A stretch of 64,000 bases of DNA, taken from the NCBI RefSeq assembly GCF_965363235.1, contig NC_134845.1, positions 25,546,524 to 25,610,523 on the forward strand, read 5' to 3'. A program made the translations under genes and the position numbers. This stretch comes from Mytilus galloprovincialis. Its lineage: Eukaryota > Mollusca > Bivalvia > Mytilida > Mytilidae. Shown here piece after piece: positions 1 through 12,527 of the stretch; the first letter of the stretch is position 1; every line of letters begins with the position of its first letter. The notes below the pieces were generated by a model. It was not told the origin of the DNA, made no database searches, and saw only the letters and a list, made by a program, of their open reading frames with translations.

Positions 1-1600
1 GTCCAGATTTATGTCTTACAAGGATAGTTGGTACCATTTACTAGAAGAATTTTTGCATTTTTTTGTTTTTTTGAAACATGTTCAGAACCGGCAACATAAT
101 TTCGATAAGATATAAACTGCAGTTTAAATAAAAATGTGCAAATTAAGAGACCCATATTATTTAATTTGAGCTCATTTTATCCTCATACTGAAAAAGCAAG
201 TTTCCTTCTAAAGACCTGCTATAAATGCAATTTTCAGCAATAGTGCTTTATAAATGTTCATTTTCCCCCACCATACCTTAATATGAAATAATTCAAACTA
301 CTCTTCTAATCTTTCCATGAGTGATTTCCATCACTTTGATTAATCTACACCATTGTCCTATATTAGTTCTATATAGAGTTAAATTCTTTGATTTGTCGTT
401 TTTACCCGATGACGGCTGACAAATTGGACCTCGTAATTTTAGTATTATAGATGAATGTTTAATGACCTTTTTGGACGAGCACACTATGTAACTAATAATA
501 AATATTAAGGTAGTTCATTGGTTTAAAAAAAAATAATTACAGAATTTTCTTATACTTTGCCAAAATTAAGATTTTTCTATGTTAAAAAGTATGGATCACA
601 GCGCTATTTTGCAAGGTACGAGTCGGTTTAAAATTGCCAAAATTTGTTTAGATTGTTCATGGAAAAACACATTTTTGTGCATTCAAAGAAATCTATGAAA
701 CAGAATTTTGAAAAAAAATATAAGAAGATAGGTTTTATAATATATTTAAAGAAAATAAAAAGAAAAAATAGTGTCACCGTCCGAACTTGTTTTCTAGCTA
801 CAAGTAAAAAATGAAAATGTCAGTATAAAGTTGTACTTAAAGAGTTATTTCCCCTTAAATGGCTTATTTGAAAAAATAACTCTATAAGCACAAATATTTG
901 GTATTTGTTAATTTTCTTTTCGATATTGCAATAAATATCTGAGTTTTCTTTATATAAATAAACAGTGTATCCAATACATTGCAAATCTGTCTCCAAATTT
1001 GCAGATTTGGGCAAAGATCTAGACCGATTATTTACTGTGCAATTAAAGATGGCGGTATACCCCTACACTACCTTAAAATATATGTGTGGGCTTTATGCAA
1101 TTGCATGCAGCATATTTCTAAGCAAATGGATATCAAAACTTTTACTTCTTATTAAAGTGTGGGATGAAGAGTTTTTACAATTTGTAAAATAAAGATACGA
1201 GTTCCTATCATGGGATAAAAAATAAGGCGACGTGATATGATTTTCGATGAGACAGGGGTTATCATATTTGAATCAAAGAAGAAAAGTCTATTAGATTTGG
1301 AGCTATTTACTTCTCTTTTCAGAATTGATTTTGTTAATTGACACCATTTAAAAAAAAACACATGTAATTTTGCAATGTTGTTTCAAAATTTCTTAGTATT
1401 CACAGAAATTATAATAGAACATGCAGAAGAACATTTTTATTTAATGGAATAATAAAAAAAAAATAAGTATAGATATGTTTTTTAAGTTCATCATGTAAAA
1501 ATTTAAACGTTTCAAAACTTTTCGAATTTTGACCCTCTCAGTAAAATGAATTCAATGAATTAATTTATTGTTTGGTGTTTGCTTTACGTCGTGAATTCAA
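1..1600. other. intron sequence of the minus-strand HSPA12-like gene
   Basis: AT-rich sequence without a coding exon or recognisable repeat. The expected last HSPA12 exon (about 1 kb in the paralogue at 40,534-41,576) is absent here, so this is read as part of a long intron. Confidence 0.5.
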
Positions 1601-1645
1601 CGAAAACAAGCCCAACCTCCCTCTAAATGATGTTAATTGTTGTAC

Positions 1646-4600
1646 CTCCTAAGTCAAGCACCATGTATCTTGTCCCTGGGTCATATGGTGACAGGGTAGG
1701 ACCTTCATCTTGGGCTCGTTGAACATTTACATTCATATGTTTAATGAACACTGAAGCAGCCTCTGGTTCTAAAGCTAAAGTTAGCTGTTCGGTTGGTATT
1801 CCTGCCTGAAATGAAATTTTCAATAACAGTCAATTGTACATTCTAAATATATTGTGACAGTTTTTTAGCTCACCTGGCCCATAGGGCTAAGTGAGCTTTT
1901 CTCATCACTCGGCGTCCGTCGTCGTCCTGTGTCGTCGTCCGTCGTCGTTAACTTTTACAAAAATCTTCTCCTCTGAAACTACTGGGCAAAATTTTACTAA
2001 ACTTGGCCACAATCATCATTAGGGTATGTAGTTTAAAAAATGTGTCCGGTGACCCGTCCAACAAACCAAGATCGCCGCCATGGCTAAAAATAGAACAAAT
2101 GTAGTTTTTGGCTTATAACTCAAAAACCAAAGCATTTAGAGCAAATCGGACATGGGGGTAAAATTGTTTATCAGGTCAAGATCTATCAGCCCTGAAATTT
2201 TCAGATGAATCGGACAACCTGTTGTTGGGTTGCTGCCCCTGAATTGGTAATTTTAAGGAAATTTTGCCGTTTTCTGTTATTATCTTGAATATTATTTTAG
2301 ATAGAGATAAACTGTAAACAGCAATAATGTACAGCAAAATAAGACCTAAAAATAAGTCAACATGACCAAAATGGTCAATTGACCCCCTAAGGAGTTATTG
2401 TCCTTTATAGTCAATTTTTAACAATTTTCATAAAATTTGTAAATTTTTACTAACATTTTTTTACTGAAACTACTGGGCCAAGTTTATTATAGGTAGAGAT
2501 AATTGTAAGCAGTAAGAATGTTCAGTAAAGTAAGATGTACAAACACATCATCATCACCAAAACACAATTTTGTCATGAATCCATCTTCTTCCTTTGTTTA
2601 ATATTCACATAGACCAAGGTGAGCGACACAGGCTCTTTAGAGCCTCTAGTTTAAAGATGAATTTTGTCCTTAATCAGGACATTTATGTAAGCATGTATAC
2701 TAATCTTAGATTCATGATGTTTTATATTAGTTGTTATTGGCTTTGAACTAGCTGTCAGTAACTGCGACTATTCTAAGATCTGCACTTAGTGTCTTTTTGT
2801 TGTTGGGATTTACAAGTACCCGGCCACGTCCACATGTTTTTGTGATATGTATTTCTATTTGTAACCCTCTGATGAGTTAGACTTTTCAACTGCTTTTTAT
2901 AGTTCGTTCTTATGTCTTACTGTTAAACCACTGTCCTAGGTTATGGATAAGGTTGGGATTCCGCTTACATGTTTAATCCCTACACATTCTATATGTATGT
3001 TTCTGTCCCAAGTTAGGAACTTGTAATTCAGTGGTTGTCGTTTGATGCTGTGTTACAAATCTGTTTTTAATAATTTTTTATACATTTATTAGGCCGTTAG
3101 TTTTCTCGTTTGAATGTTAAACAAGTATGATTTTGGGTACTTTTATAGCTGACTATGCTAAAGGTTGAAGACCGTACGGTGTATCGTTAATTTCTATGTC
3201 ATTTGGTCTCTTGTTGAGAGTTGTCTCATTTGCAATCATACCACATCTTCTTTTTTTTTTATAAGTATCTGCTATGATTTGCAGTTTTTTAGGTATTGAC
3301 GACACTGGAGAGAATACATTGCAGACATATCAGACTGGAAAGCACAAATAATTCAATTCAAGCAACAAACTAACCATCTGATAACTTTATGTTATCAAAA
3401 ACAATGTTTTATACGTCGCTATAATCATTTGAAAACTATTATCAATATCCTTAGTTTTCACACATTGATCAATATGTATGATATGTGATGTTCAGTTGTT
3501 GTCGTTTGTTGGTGTGGTTCATAATTGTTTCTCATTTCTCTCTTTTTTTTAATATAGATTAGACCGTTGGTTTTCCTGTTTGAGTGCTTTTTACACAAGT
3601 CATATGGAGCCCATTATAGCTTGCTTTTCGGTGCTAGCCTTGGTAACGTGTTGAAGGCCGTATTTTGACCTATACTGTTTTACTTTTTTACAAATTGCGA
3701 CTCGGATGAGGGTGTCCCATTTGCACACTCATACCACATCTTCTTATATCTATATAGCTATAATTTGAAATTTCCAATATACAAAATAGGAAGTATTCTG
3801 TAGTATATCCAGAGATCGTCCGTGACTTATGTATTCTATCAACTTACAAGTTTAGCTGCTTCCCTCATAAATTGTTTGGCAGTGAAATCCCATATTGCTG
3901 GTACAGTCAATACCCAACCAAGTTCCTTTTCCATGACCGCTGTTTCCAATACTCCTCTATTCCGAAGTTCATCAAGTACTAGTCCTTTGATGTACGATAT
4001 CGAGTGCTTGAAAACTTCCAGTGCTGGGAGCTCAAGTCCCTGGTCGGTTCGTAATGGTATGGTGCGATTAATTTTCTGTAAAATAAGATGTTTTGGTAGT
4101 ATCATAATATTTCGTTCGTGTCGGTGTCAGGGAAAAAAGTCGCACATATCTGTGGAAAATGTGACATTGATTGAAATTCAAAGTTGCTTATATTTTTGAA
4201 TCCATGATGATGTTTGAAACACACAGTGGCGGATCCAGGGGGGGGGGGGGGGTTCCGGGGGTGCGCACCCCCCCTTTATTTTTGCCGATCAATGCATTTG
4301 TATCGGGACATATGTTTTGCACCCCCTGCACCCCCCCTTTGCCCTGGGTTAGCACCCCCCTTTCGAAAATTCCTGCATCCGCCCCTGGAAACACATCATG
4401 TTTACCTTAATAATTTGATTTGTTCGTATTTGTGTTTCTGTTCTTTTATATTTAAAACAATTAAAAAAATTATTGAGCTATTTAGGTTCCAACTCCCTCT
4501 GGAAGAACTGACCTTATGGATTTTGGCATAATCTTTTTCTTTTTTTAATCCATTTTGTCGTGTAGTTTTTAAAGCATTTTTCTATTAACGTATTCATACA

Positions 4601-5776
4601 AATTTGACCTTCACATTTGTGGGTTTGAGCACTCCTAATAAAGTTTACTCCAGAAAAGAGGTTCTAAACTATATAAACTAACGTGCACGAACATTCTTGA
4701 TAGATCTACACTTTTAACCTAGCTCTTATGGTTTTCGAGATAAGTAAACCTAGCCATGCTAACCTTATCTTTTTATTATCAATTCTAAGTTTCAGCCTTG
4801 CTCCTAAAGTTTTCGACCTTAGAACTGCCAAAAGAATATAATATCAGTATTCAGGGACAATCAGTCGACAAAGATTTGTAAGATTTGTCTGTTTTGTTTT
4901 AAGGTAGTTCTTGTTATGTTGACTATTTCAATCATTTGGCAAGTTTTTCTTTCATTGCTATAGTTTAAGAGATACTACCCCAAAACTGCAGTTCTACCCC
5001 ATGTTCTATTTTTAATCATGATAGTTGGTATTACTTTTTAGTAATCTAGTTGATCTAAACAAAAATTACAGACTCAGTTTCAAGTACTCATATATATATA
5101 CAGAAGCAGTACAGAAGCAGTCTGTGAGACACAATTTGATTACGCGTTCAAAATATCAAAATAGATGATTTGTAAAGAAAAGAACGATATTAACGGACGA
5201 CATACCGTATGCAGTGATACCAATAGCTCACTTTCCCCCAAAAAAATATCTTACGAGTAAAAAGGAGGAAAGTTAAAAAGTCGCCAAGTACATAAAAGGA
5301 GAAATGTGACGAAATGATTATTGATTTAATTAAAAATAGAAGGTTGCTAGAATAATTTGGCTAAATCTAAGGTCAATCTGGTTTTAAAATGTAATTATAA
5401 ATAATATAGCTGATGTGAAAATGATTTCAAATTGTTATTATTTTTATACCTCATGATAGAGTGTCATCTTGAAATGTTTGAAGTAATACCATCCAATATG
5501 TTTATCTTCTTGAGCAAGGTCACTGTATTTATCCTCGGCATCATAACCAAAACTGTGAAATGTTTTATCTGGATTCAGCAGGAGGACGGTTGGGGTCTTC
5601 TCCGAAACTAAAGCTGGACCCCCACCAGAAGAAGCCCAATGTTTAGTCCATATTCTCAACGGCTCTGACTGATAAGTATCTCGCATAGAATACCCAAATC
5701 CTGTGTATGTTGTACCGAAATCAATGGCCGCTACCATCAACTTACTAGGAATCTGTTTGTCTAGGGCAGCTGCCAT
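1646..5776 (-). CDS. HSPA12-like: HSPA12-like HSP70 ATPase, 5' part (3 exons, runs off left edge)
   Basis: Three minus-strand exons join in frame: 5776-5450 (start ATG, 109 codons), 4075-3848 (76 codons) and 1805-1646 (53 codons plus one base). Donors are GT and acceptors AG, with intron phases 0, 0 and then 1. Exon 1 carries the phosphate-1 loop of actin/HSP70 ATPases (VAAIDFGTTYTG), exon 2 the GWVLTVPAIWD segment, and exon 3 LALEPEAAS followed by the start of the phosphate-2 loop (MVLDLGG). These are the HSPA12 versions of HSP70 motifs; family members are atypical HSP70s lacking the usual substrate-binding domain. About 238 residues are visible. The large last exon, which should hold the rest of the ATPase, is not found in bases 1-1600, so it must lie beyond the window. 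No death-fold exon is seen upstream, so this looks like a solo HSPA12. A possible 5' UTR acceptor lies just before the ATG. Family assignment is sure; the exact start is less so. Confidence 0.88.
1862..2649 (+). repeat. dispersed repeat family A, copy 1 (Helentron-like end)
   Basis: A 788-bp element inside the last visible intron of the HSPA12-like gene. Its left end reads TTTTTAGCTCACCTGG. Its right end has AGGTGAGC, an inverted match to GCTCACCT near the left end, then a hairpin (GGCTCTTTAGAGCC) and a terminal CTAG followed by T. A second copy lies on the minus strand at 16,879-17,891, and the two stop matching just past CTAG. No protein-coding capacity. Subterminal inverted repeats plus a 3' hairpin and CTRR end are features of non-autonomous Helitron/Helentron elements; that class call is inference. 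Confidence 0.7.
2700..3262 (+). repeat. dispersed repeat family B, long copy
   Basis: About 560 bp ending in a motif like CAATCATACCACATCTTC and a T-rich run. Pieces of the same family recur many times here, including 3480-3750 and 59,530-59,745 in plus orientation and 17,895-18,260, 31,175-31,400 and 34,325-34,690 in minus. Shared words include the segment around GACCGTTAGTTTTC and the segment around GTTGTCTCATT. Non-coding; probably a SINE-like or truncated LINE-tail family. Confidence 0.6.
3480..3750 (+). repeat. dispersed repeat family B, 3' part
   Basis: Carries the family B 3' words: GACCGTTGGTTTTCC, then GAAGGCCGTATTTTGACC, then the terminal CTCATACCACATCTTC. More diverged than the copy ending at 3262. 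Confidence 0.55.
4224..4387. mobile_element. hAT-like MITE with perfect 8-bp target duplication
   Basis: A 164-bp GC-rich element with ends CAGTGGCGGAT and ATCCGCCCCTG in inverted orientation, flanked on both sides by GAAACACA (4216-4223 and 4388-4395). An 8-bp duplication with CAG-type ends fits hAT transposons. The middle has long G and C runs. A related copy lies at 21,764-21,923. Confidence 0.8.
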
Positions 5777-6370
5777 CACCCCTAGTTTTTCCTAAAATTT
5801 AGTGTCCGTTACTTCACTGCTCCGGCCATTCTGAAACATTTCAAGAACATCGATTCAGTCTTAAGATTTATATAAGGTGATTTGTTGATGTTTTTTCGTA
5901 TTTTTTTTCTCGCATTAGCGTTGTCAGTTTATCTTCGATTTATTAGTTTTGACTGCACGTTGTCATAAATTGTGTTCTGAGAGATTCGTGCATTTTCAAC
6001 ATTTTTCATAATTAAACAAACACTGCAACTGTATATAATATGATGCATGTGACATTCGGACTGTTTTAATATAATGTTTAAAGTATAACAATCAATAAAG
6101 GATGCAGATCATTTTACTGAACACTGCTTTCCAAAAACAAACTGGAAACGTCAAGTATACACTTATAATTACATTAGATGTATGTTTCATTATAATACGT
6201 TATTATGATTGGCTAACTGCACATCACGTGTTATTCCTTAAGCAGTTGCATCACACAATAAAACTTATCATTCATGATGCCACGAGGTCCCATAATAAAG
6301 TGCACAGGTAAATTAAATAAAAACTTAATGTGAATCGTGTTTTCATGATCCTAGCTAAAAAATGTAATTA
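5777..6370. other. upstream region of the minus-strand HSPA12-like gene
   Basis: AT-rich sequence that should contain the 5' UTR and promoter of the minus-strand HSPA12-like gene. No heat-shock element array or clear TATA box could be singled out by eye. Confidence 0.3.
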
Positions 6371-6499
6371 TAAGTATTGAATGCTTCTTTTTGTAACTTC
6401 ATAGGGTTGGAAAAGCGTTGACCGCGCTTCATACAAAATGTACTTCGGTCAACGCTTTTACACCCCAATAAAGTTACAAAAAGAAGCATTCAATTCTTA
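6371..6499. mobile_element. fold-back MITE (129-bp palindrome)
   Basis: The arms are near-perfect inverted repeats: the left arm reads TTGAATGCTTCTTTTTGTAA and the right arm is its reverse complement, with a second inner stem AAAGCGTTGACCG/CGGTCAACGCTTT. The whole element can fold into one hairpin. No coding capacity. Confidence 0.75.
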
Positions 6500-7469
6500 A
6501 ATGAATAACATTTTTCAGTCTATAACCATGAACGCTTACTCCTTTATTTAAAATTAGATTGTTTCCCATATTAACACAAACGAAAACAGGGATCTCAGGA
6601 TATTCACAAAAAATATATCCAATCTTTAAATATGGCTTAATTATTATACCTTCTGACAACAACATCTGTTACTTATAATATGTAAAATATGCGTTTTTCT
6701 TTCTGTAATTTTTATGCAGGTTTCACAAAACACAAATAACAATCGCCGAATTTGTTCATGAATGCGTTATATGGTATTCCAATGAAATAATGTGTTTAAA
6801 GGGGTAAGATTATAGGCTAAACCAGATTCTTTGATTAAGCTCATCATACTCATGGATGTCTAATATAAAATTTACTTACTTCTCTAATCATATAAAATTT
6901 TACTTATTTTTCTAATCATTATTTAACTGCTATATTTGTGTTTGGGAGGCTTAAATAATGTAGTTTCTGTTGCAATTGCCCTACCGTTGTCAAATTTGAA
7001 ATATTATACCAACTTGGATCAGTTAGGGCAATTTTTTTTGGGGGGGGGGGACTGCTATCCACGCAGTTGTTGTAACATCTTTACTGTCATCACCTTTGGA
7101 GTTTTAGAGTTGTACCAGTTCATATCACAAATAACTATTTTTATTTTGGCATATCTTGGCAGTCTATGCGCCGTGTTTGGAATTTTTTACCAGCGTCTCT
7201 GATGTTCGTTTTATCTGTTTGTATACATTTCAAGATTGTGATAGTGTGATAATTAGAATAGATTGACATGATTCATTCTACATCGTGGTATTACTTTGTA
7301 GAAGGATATATGTTATCCGAAATATCCGTAACATTTGTTCATTTTATTGTTATTTTATGGTGATGTACCCTTTTTGAATTGTTATATATATACAAGTATA
7401 TAGCTATATATTCCGATTCACTGACATGGTTCGACAGCAACTTGATTATTATTAGGTGGATTTAATCAT

Positions 7470-7790
7470 TTTTATGCCCCACCTACGATAGTAGAGGGGC
7501 ATTATGTTTTCTGGTCTGTGCGTCCGTTCGTCCGTCCGTCCGTTCGTCTGTCTGTCCGTTCGTCCGTCTGTCCCGCTCCAGGTTAAAGTTTTTGGTCACG
7601 GTAGTTTTTGATGAAGTTGAAGTCCAATCGACTTCAAACTTAGTACACATGTTCCCTATGATATGATCTTTCTAATTTTAATGCCAAATTAGAGTTTTTA
7701 CCCCAATTTCACGGTCCACTGAACATGGAAAATGATAGTGCGAGTGGGGCATTCGTGTACTGAGGACACATTCTTGTTTTTTATAAATTG
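7470..7790 (+). repeat. dispersed repeat family C, copy 1
   Basis: Starts near GTAGAGGGGCATTATG, contains a CGTCCGTC-rich stretch, then AACTTAGTACACATGTTCCC and ACCCCAATTTCACGGTCCAC, and ends near GAGGACACATTCTTG. Two other copies occur here (8265-8870, interrupted, and 38,230-38,440). Non-coding. Confidence 0.65.
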
Positions 7791-8264
7791 ATAGATATCG
7801 GATTGATTCATTGGATTCCAACGGAAAATATCAAAGTATACACATTAGCAGTAGGAATGATATTATATCAATCTTTTTGCATGTCAAATTGATTTCACAA
7901 ATTGCACGGCATTCGTAGCGTATATATATTATAGTCGATTTTTTTCTTCATATACTGGTTTCTGATGGCACACTTCCTTTTTATTCGTGTAATTATGGCT
8001 TAGCCTATCTTGTAATTATAGGAATGGTAATAAAATATATAATTGTAAATGACTGATACTTACAACTTCGCCATCGTTACAATTACCTTCCTTATTGTGA
8101 ACTAGGGGAGATAACCAAAACAGTGTTTACTGATTAAACTATCAGTTTATAATAAACATTAATCCTCAGAGCATTGATCAATATGTTTTTTTTATAGTTA
8201 GGTATAGTTTTATTCATTTTAGACAATCCAAATGGGTGAAAAGATATTTTAGTACTACAAGTGG

Positions 8265-8870
8265 AGTCAGAAGTGTGCCCTTTTTATGCCTCATTTATCT
8301 GGACTGTACGTCCGTTCGTCCGTCCGTTCTTCCGTCTGTTTCGCTTCAGGTTTTTAAAAGGAGCAGGGCTGGTATACGTAAGGATCGATTTTGACCTCAA
8401 ATTTCAGGTTCATCTGACGAAAGATTTTGACCACTTTTTAAACACGTCAGTGTCTATTTCATTTGATTCAATTAGTTAACGTGAAAGATTTTATCTGATG
8501 AAGTCATTAAAAACGATCCGATTCAAGCTCAAATATGAAAAATCTACCAAATATGCCGAAAAATGTCACTTTTCAGATGGTTTTTGTCAAAAATGAAAGT
8601 GGCCGCATCCGTGTTCATCATCAACCTTTATATATGTAATGTATTATCATAAAATACAACTTGCATTTCAATATTAAGGATGAACACGAATGCGGCCAAT
8701 TCCGTTTTAAACTTAGTACACATGATCCCTATGATATGATCCGTCTAATTATAATGCCAAATTAGAGTTTTTACCCCAATTTCCCAGTCCACTGAACATA
8801 AAAAATGATAGCCTACGGTGTTTGTGGAGCATCCTATGGACACATTTTGTTATATTTTTATATAATTTTT
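8265..8870 (+). repeat. family C copy split by a family D insertion
   Basis: Family C sequence (CGTCCGTTCGTCCGTCC, then GCTTCAGG) stops near 8355 and resumes near 8700 with AACTTAGTACACATGATCCC. The roughly 345 bp between is a different repeat, D, which begins AAAGGAGCAGGGCTGG and ends in a fold-back built on GTGGCCGCATCCGTGTTCAT. The same D repeat occurs in minus orientation at 45,237-46,410. Confidence 0.6.
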
Positions 8871-9339
8871 TAATCTTAATTTATTCCGTTATATATTTAC
8901 TAACCCCCCTCCCCCCATAAAAAAAAAGCTTAAAGAAAGAAAGAAAAACAAAACATAAAACAAATCAAATAACAATATGAGATACTCGATGATATAATTT
9001 TATTTTATCATTGGATGAACAAAATCATATTTATTTTGTTCAGTACAATGGACTGCTACATATCTGATTAGAGTAATTTATCATGTTTTATTTATGTATA
9101 GTAGTCATTGCCTGATAACTATATACACTTTTTTTATAACATTACACCAACCTTTGCCTATTTAATAGGCTCATCTTATCCAGTAAATGTATGAATACAT
9201 GTAAACGTGTCCCCTAAATCGTCCAAACAAGGAGTCGAAATATATTGTATTGCTCAAAAATAAGAATTTGTAACCATACCAAACGGTAAATATTTTGAGT
9301 GAGGACATAATAAGTTCAAACTGAGGGTAACTTACTTGA

Positions 9340-10720
9340 CTGTCTAGTAACTAATTTTTGTGACAGTACGCGTGTTCAGTAAAGTTGGTAATTTGTGTGA
9401 CAGTACTTTTGTTCTTTCTATGGAGTAATTTGTGTGGAGTAACTTGTGGTCTATGTAGTGAGTAATTTGTGTAACTGTACTTGTGTTCTGTATCGTCAGT
9501 AATATTAGTGACAGTCTTTGTGTTCTGTTTAGTGAGTAATTTGTGTTACTTTACTTGTGTTATGTTTAGTGAGTAATTGGTGTTACACTGTATTTGTGTT
9601 ATGTCTAGTCAGTAATTTGTGTAACTGTATTTGTGTTAGGTTTAGTGAGTAATTTGTGTTACTTTACTTGTGTTATGTTTAGTGAGTAATTTGTGTTACT
9701 GTATTTGTGTTCTGTCTCGTGAGTAATTTGTGTGACAGTGTTTGTGTTCTGTCTCGTGAGTAATTTGTGTGACAGTGTTTGTATTCTGTCTATCGGGTAA
9801 TTTGTCTGACAATTATTGTGTTAGGTCTAGGGAGTAATTTGTGTAACTGTATTTGTGTTAGGTCTAGTGAGTAATTTGTGTTACTTTACTTGTGTTATGT
9901 TTAGTGAGTAATTGGTGTTACACTGTATTTGTGTTATGTCTAGTCAGTAATTTGTGTAACTGTATTTGTGTTAGGTTTAGTGAGTAATTTGTGTTACTTT
10001 GCTTGTGTTATGTTTAGTGAGTAATTTGTGTAACTGCATTTGTGTTAGGTCTAGTGAGTAATTTGTGTTACTTTACTTGTGTTATGTTTAGTGAGTAATT
10101 TGTGTTACTGTATTTGTGTTCTGTCTCGTGAGTAATTTGTGTGACAGTAATTGTGTTCTGTCTCGTGAGTAATTTGTGTGACAGTGTTTGTGTTCTGTCT
10201 AGTGAGTAATTTGTCTGACAATTATTGTGGTCTGTCTAGTAAGTAATATGTGTGACAGTAATTGTGTTCTGTCTCGTGAGTAATTTGTGTGACAGTGTTT
10301 GTGTTCTGTCTATCGGGTAATTTGTCTGACAATTATTGTGTTAGGTCTAGGGAGTAATTTGTGTAACTGTATTTGTGTTAGGTTTAGTGAGTAATTTGTG
10401 TTACTTTACTTGTGTTATGTTTAGTGAGTAATTTGTGTTACTGTATTTGTGTTCTGTCTCGTGAGTAATTTGTGTGACAGTGTTTGTGTTCTGTCTATCG
10501 GGTAATTTGTCTGACAATTATTGTGGTCTGTCTAGTAAGTAATATGTGTGACAGTCTTCGTGTTCCGGTAGTGAGTAATTTGTGTTACAGTTATTGTGTT
10601 ATGTCTAGTCAAGAAATTTGTGTTACTGTATTTGTGTTAGGTCTAGTGAGTAATTTTTGTGTTACTATATTTGTGTTATGTCCAGTGAGTAATTTGTGTT
10701 ACAGTACATGTGTTATGTAT
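9340..10720 (+). repeat. 37-bp minisatellite array
   Basis: About 1.4 kb of imperfect tandem units of roughly 37 bp, built on GAGTAATTTGTGTGACAGTG followed by TTTGTGTTCTGTCTCGT. Variant units (GTTACTTTACTTGTGTTATG, TCTGACAATTATTGTG) recur in blocks, for example 9830-10,010 resembling 10,350-10,480, which shows a higher-order structure. The plus strand is very poor in C. Reading frames across the array are by-products of the repeat. Confidence 0.85.
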
Positions 10721-11139
10721 TCAGTAAATTCTTTCAGTGAACACACGTTTTTGAGAAGTTATACACTATGCACAGGTCATGTAGTTGAATTGCTTCACAA
10801 ATATATTTTCTGTTTGAAAACAGAAATTGTCACGTTTATAATTTAGCTTTGTGGTTAAAAATTCTTATTGATAGATATAATTCTCTGATACGAACTCTGT
10901 TACGTAGGTGACATTTTACAAGACAAAACATCTGCCCTTATCCAACATACAACTGTTTACCAATGGCAGTCCGAACTTCCTGCCCTTTACCGCCGTTGTC
11001 CCATCGATCAGTTAGTTAAAACTTCCAAAAATAATTGCAATTTTTTTTTCTTAAATAACCAATAAGAGTAAAATTAAAGAAAGTAATTGCTAAAAAATTC
11101 AAAAACATTACAATGATATAGAAATATTTTAAGAACTAT
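10721..11139. other. non-coding stretch, nothing recognised
   Basis: Between the minisatellite and a LINE remnant. No exon, hairpin or known repeat could be supported. Confidence 0.4.
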
Positions 11140-11300
11140 GAAAAGCATATCTGAATAAATGAGTTTTCAGGTTTTTCTTAAAATCATTCACACAGTGGAT
11201 TTTCCGTCAATAACTTGGTAAATCCTTCCTCAGAACGGCTGCTGCTTTGTCGAATCTTCTTTCTCCATGTTTTAGTTCTTACACGCGGCGTTGTTAAAAT
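11140..11300 (-). mobile_element. LINE reverse-transcriptase C-terminal remnant
   Basis: On the minus strand a short stretch translates as HGERRFDKAAAVL and, further on, VNDFKKNLKTHLFR. This resembles the extreme C-terminus of jockey/CR1-type LINE proteins (an Asp/Ala-rich segment, then an FK..LKTHLF motif). It is interrupted by a stop after DLPSY and is only about 45 codons long, so it is a truncated 3' fossil. Confidence 0.5.
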
Positions 11301-11599
11301 CATGGAATATATTTTACATAACAATTTAAATTTAAACACGTGATTTATACCATGGAATTTTATTCTTAATATGTATACACTGTATTCAAAAGAATGTATA
11401 TGTCGTATATGTTATATAATTAACACTTTAATAATTTAGTATACTTTACTGAGTTTTTCCCTGGAATTCAGTAACTAATAACAGGGATACTCGGGCTAAC
11501 GCTGTAATCCGAGTAAATTGTTAAAACAGCAGATATGTAATAAAAGATATTTACTAAAAAGAAAAAAAAAAAAAAAACAGTTTAAATTTTATTTGAAGT

Positions 11600-12389
11600 G
11601 CATTTATTGAAAAGTGTTGACTATGTCTCCAAGTTTCGACCTACGGGATGATACGGTTGCCATTAACTTGACTAAGGAACTTTTCAGGGAGGATATTTGT
11701 ATACATACAAACATCAGATTATGTCATGATATTCTCTTCATCTTTAAAAAAACTTTTCGTTCTAAAGGTTATACATATGATTATAATTTGACAGGATATC
11801 GCCCGAGCGAGTTAGGGGTTGGACAGGTATATTGATAATGAACATTGGAAATGAGGGTGCAGGGAGTGGTGGTCAGGGTGGGTATAACAGGAAGAGGGGA
11901 CCGGGAGAAGATGAGAATTGAAAAATAGAGATATACTGGATAAAACAGAAAGTCCAGAAGTAAGGAGGGGGTAATCCCTCATTGACTAGAATTGTCGGTT
12001 TTAAATTATACGAATAAATAGTACATGATGGTATGGAAGTATATATTTAACTAGGTAATGACGTTGTTTATCAACTTAATTACTAAGTATGTGTTAAAGT
12101 GTATTTGTAAACTTTTTTACATTTACTGCTAATTCATTCTTAGCGCTTCAAGAATGAACAATAGTTGTGTACTTTTTTTACTTCAGTCTAGTCAAAGGAA
12201 AGTTAGAGTTACTTCCCTATAATCACTATTATTATATTTTGTTAGAATCTTTATTTCATTTTATTTTGCTAAGAACTAAAAGGTTTATATTAGATATTGT
12301 ATATGTAGATTATAACTCGTTTATATTTTTTTTCATTTGTGTGATTAAGGATCCAATAGATAATTTTAAAAGAAAATCAAATATTATGA
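11600..12389 (+). other. AT-rich stretch with one unassigned short reading frame
   Basis: A 73-codon frame at 11,614-11,835 (start MLTMSPSFDLRDD) shows no family resemblance that I can name. It could be part of the LINE remnant that follows or chance. No splice structure was found. Confidence 0.2.
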
Positions 12390-12527
12390 CAATTGAAGTA
12401 CCCAAAAGTGTTTCTGTAATTTCATGGAATGTACATGGACTTTATAGAAATATTTTAATGGTTATAAAATGAGCAAGTTAGATATTGTATTTCTATCAGA
12501 AACTCATCATCTTTTTCTAATGATGTA
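12390..12527 (+). mobile_element. LINE endonuclease fragment
   Basis: The frame reads SVSVISWNVHGLYRN and shortly after, in another frame, DIVFLSETHH. This is the N-terminus of the APE-type endonuclease of non-LTR retrotransposons (WNVxGL, then DIVxLxET). It is frameshifted and cut off where a TIR element begins at 12,528. Confidence 0.6.

Noticed and set aside
4171-4531. Overlapping frames of 68-105 codons on both strands
   Set aside because: They span the GC-rich hAT-like MITE at 4224-4387 and have no independent support.
10484-10846. 120-codon frame with repeated CVTVFVL-like words
   Set aside because: By-product of the 37-bp minisatellite.
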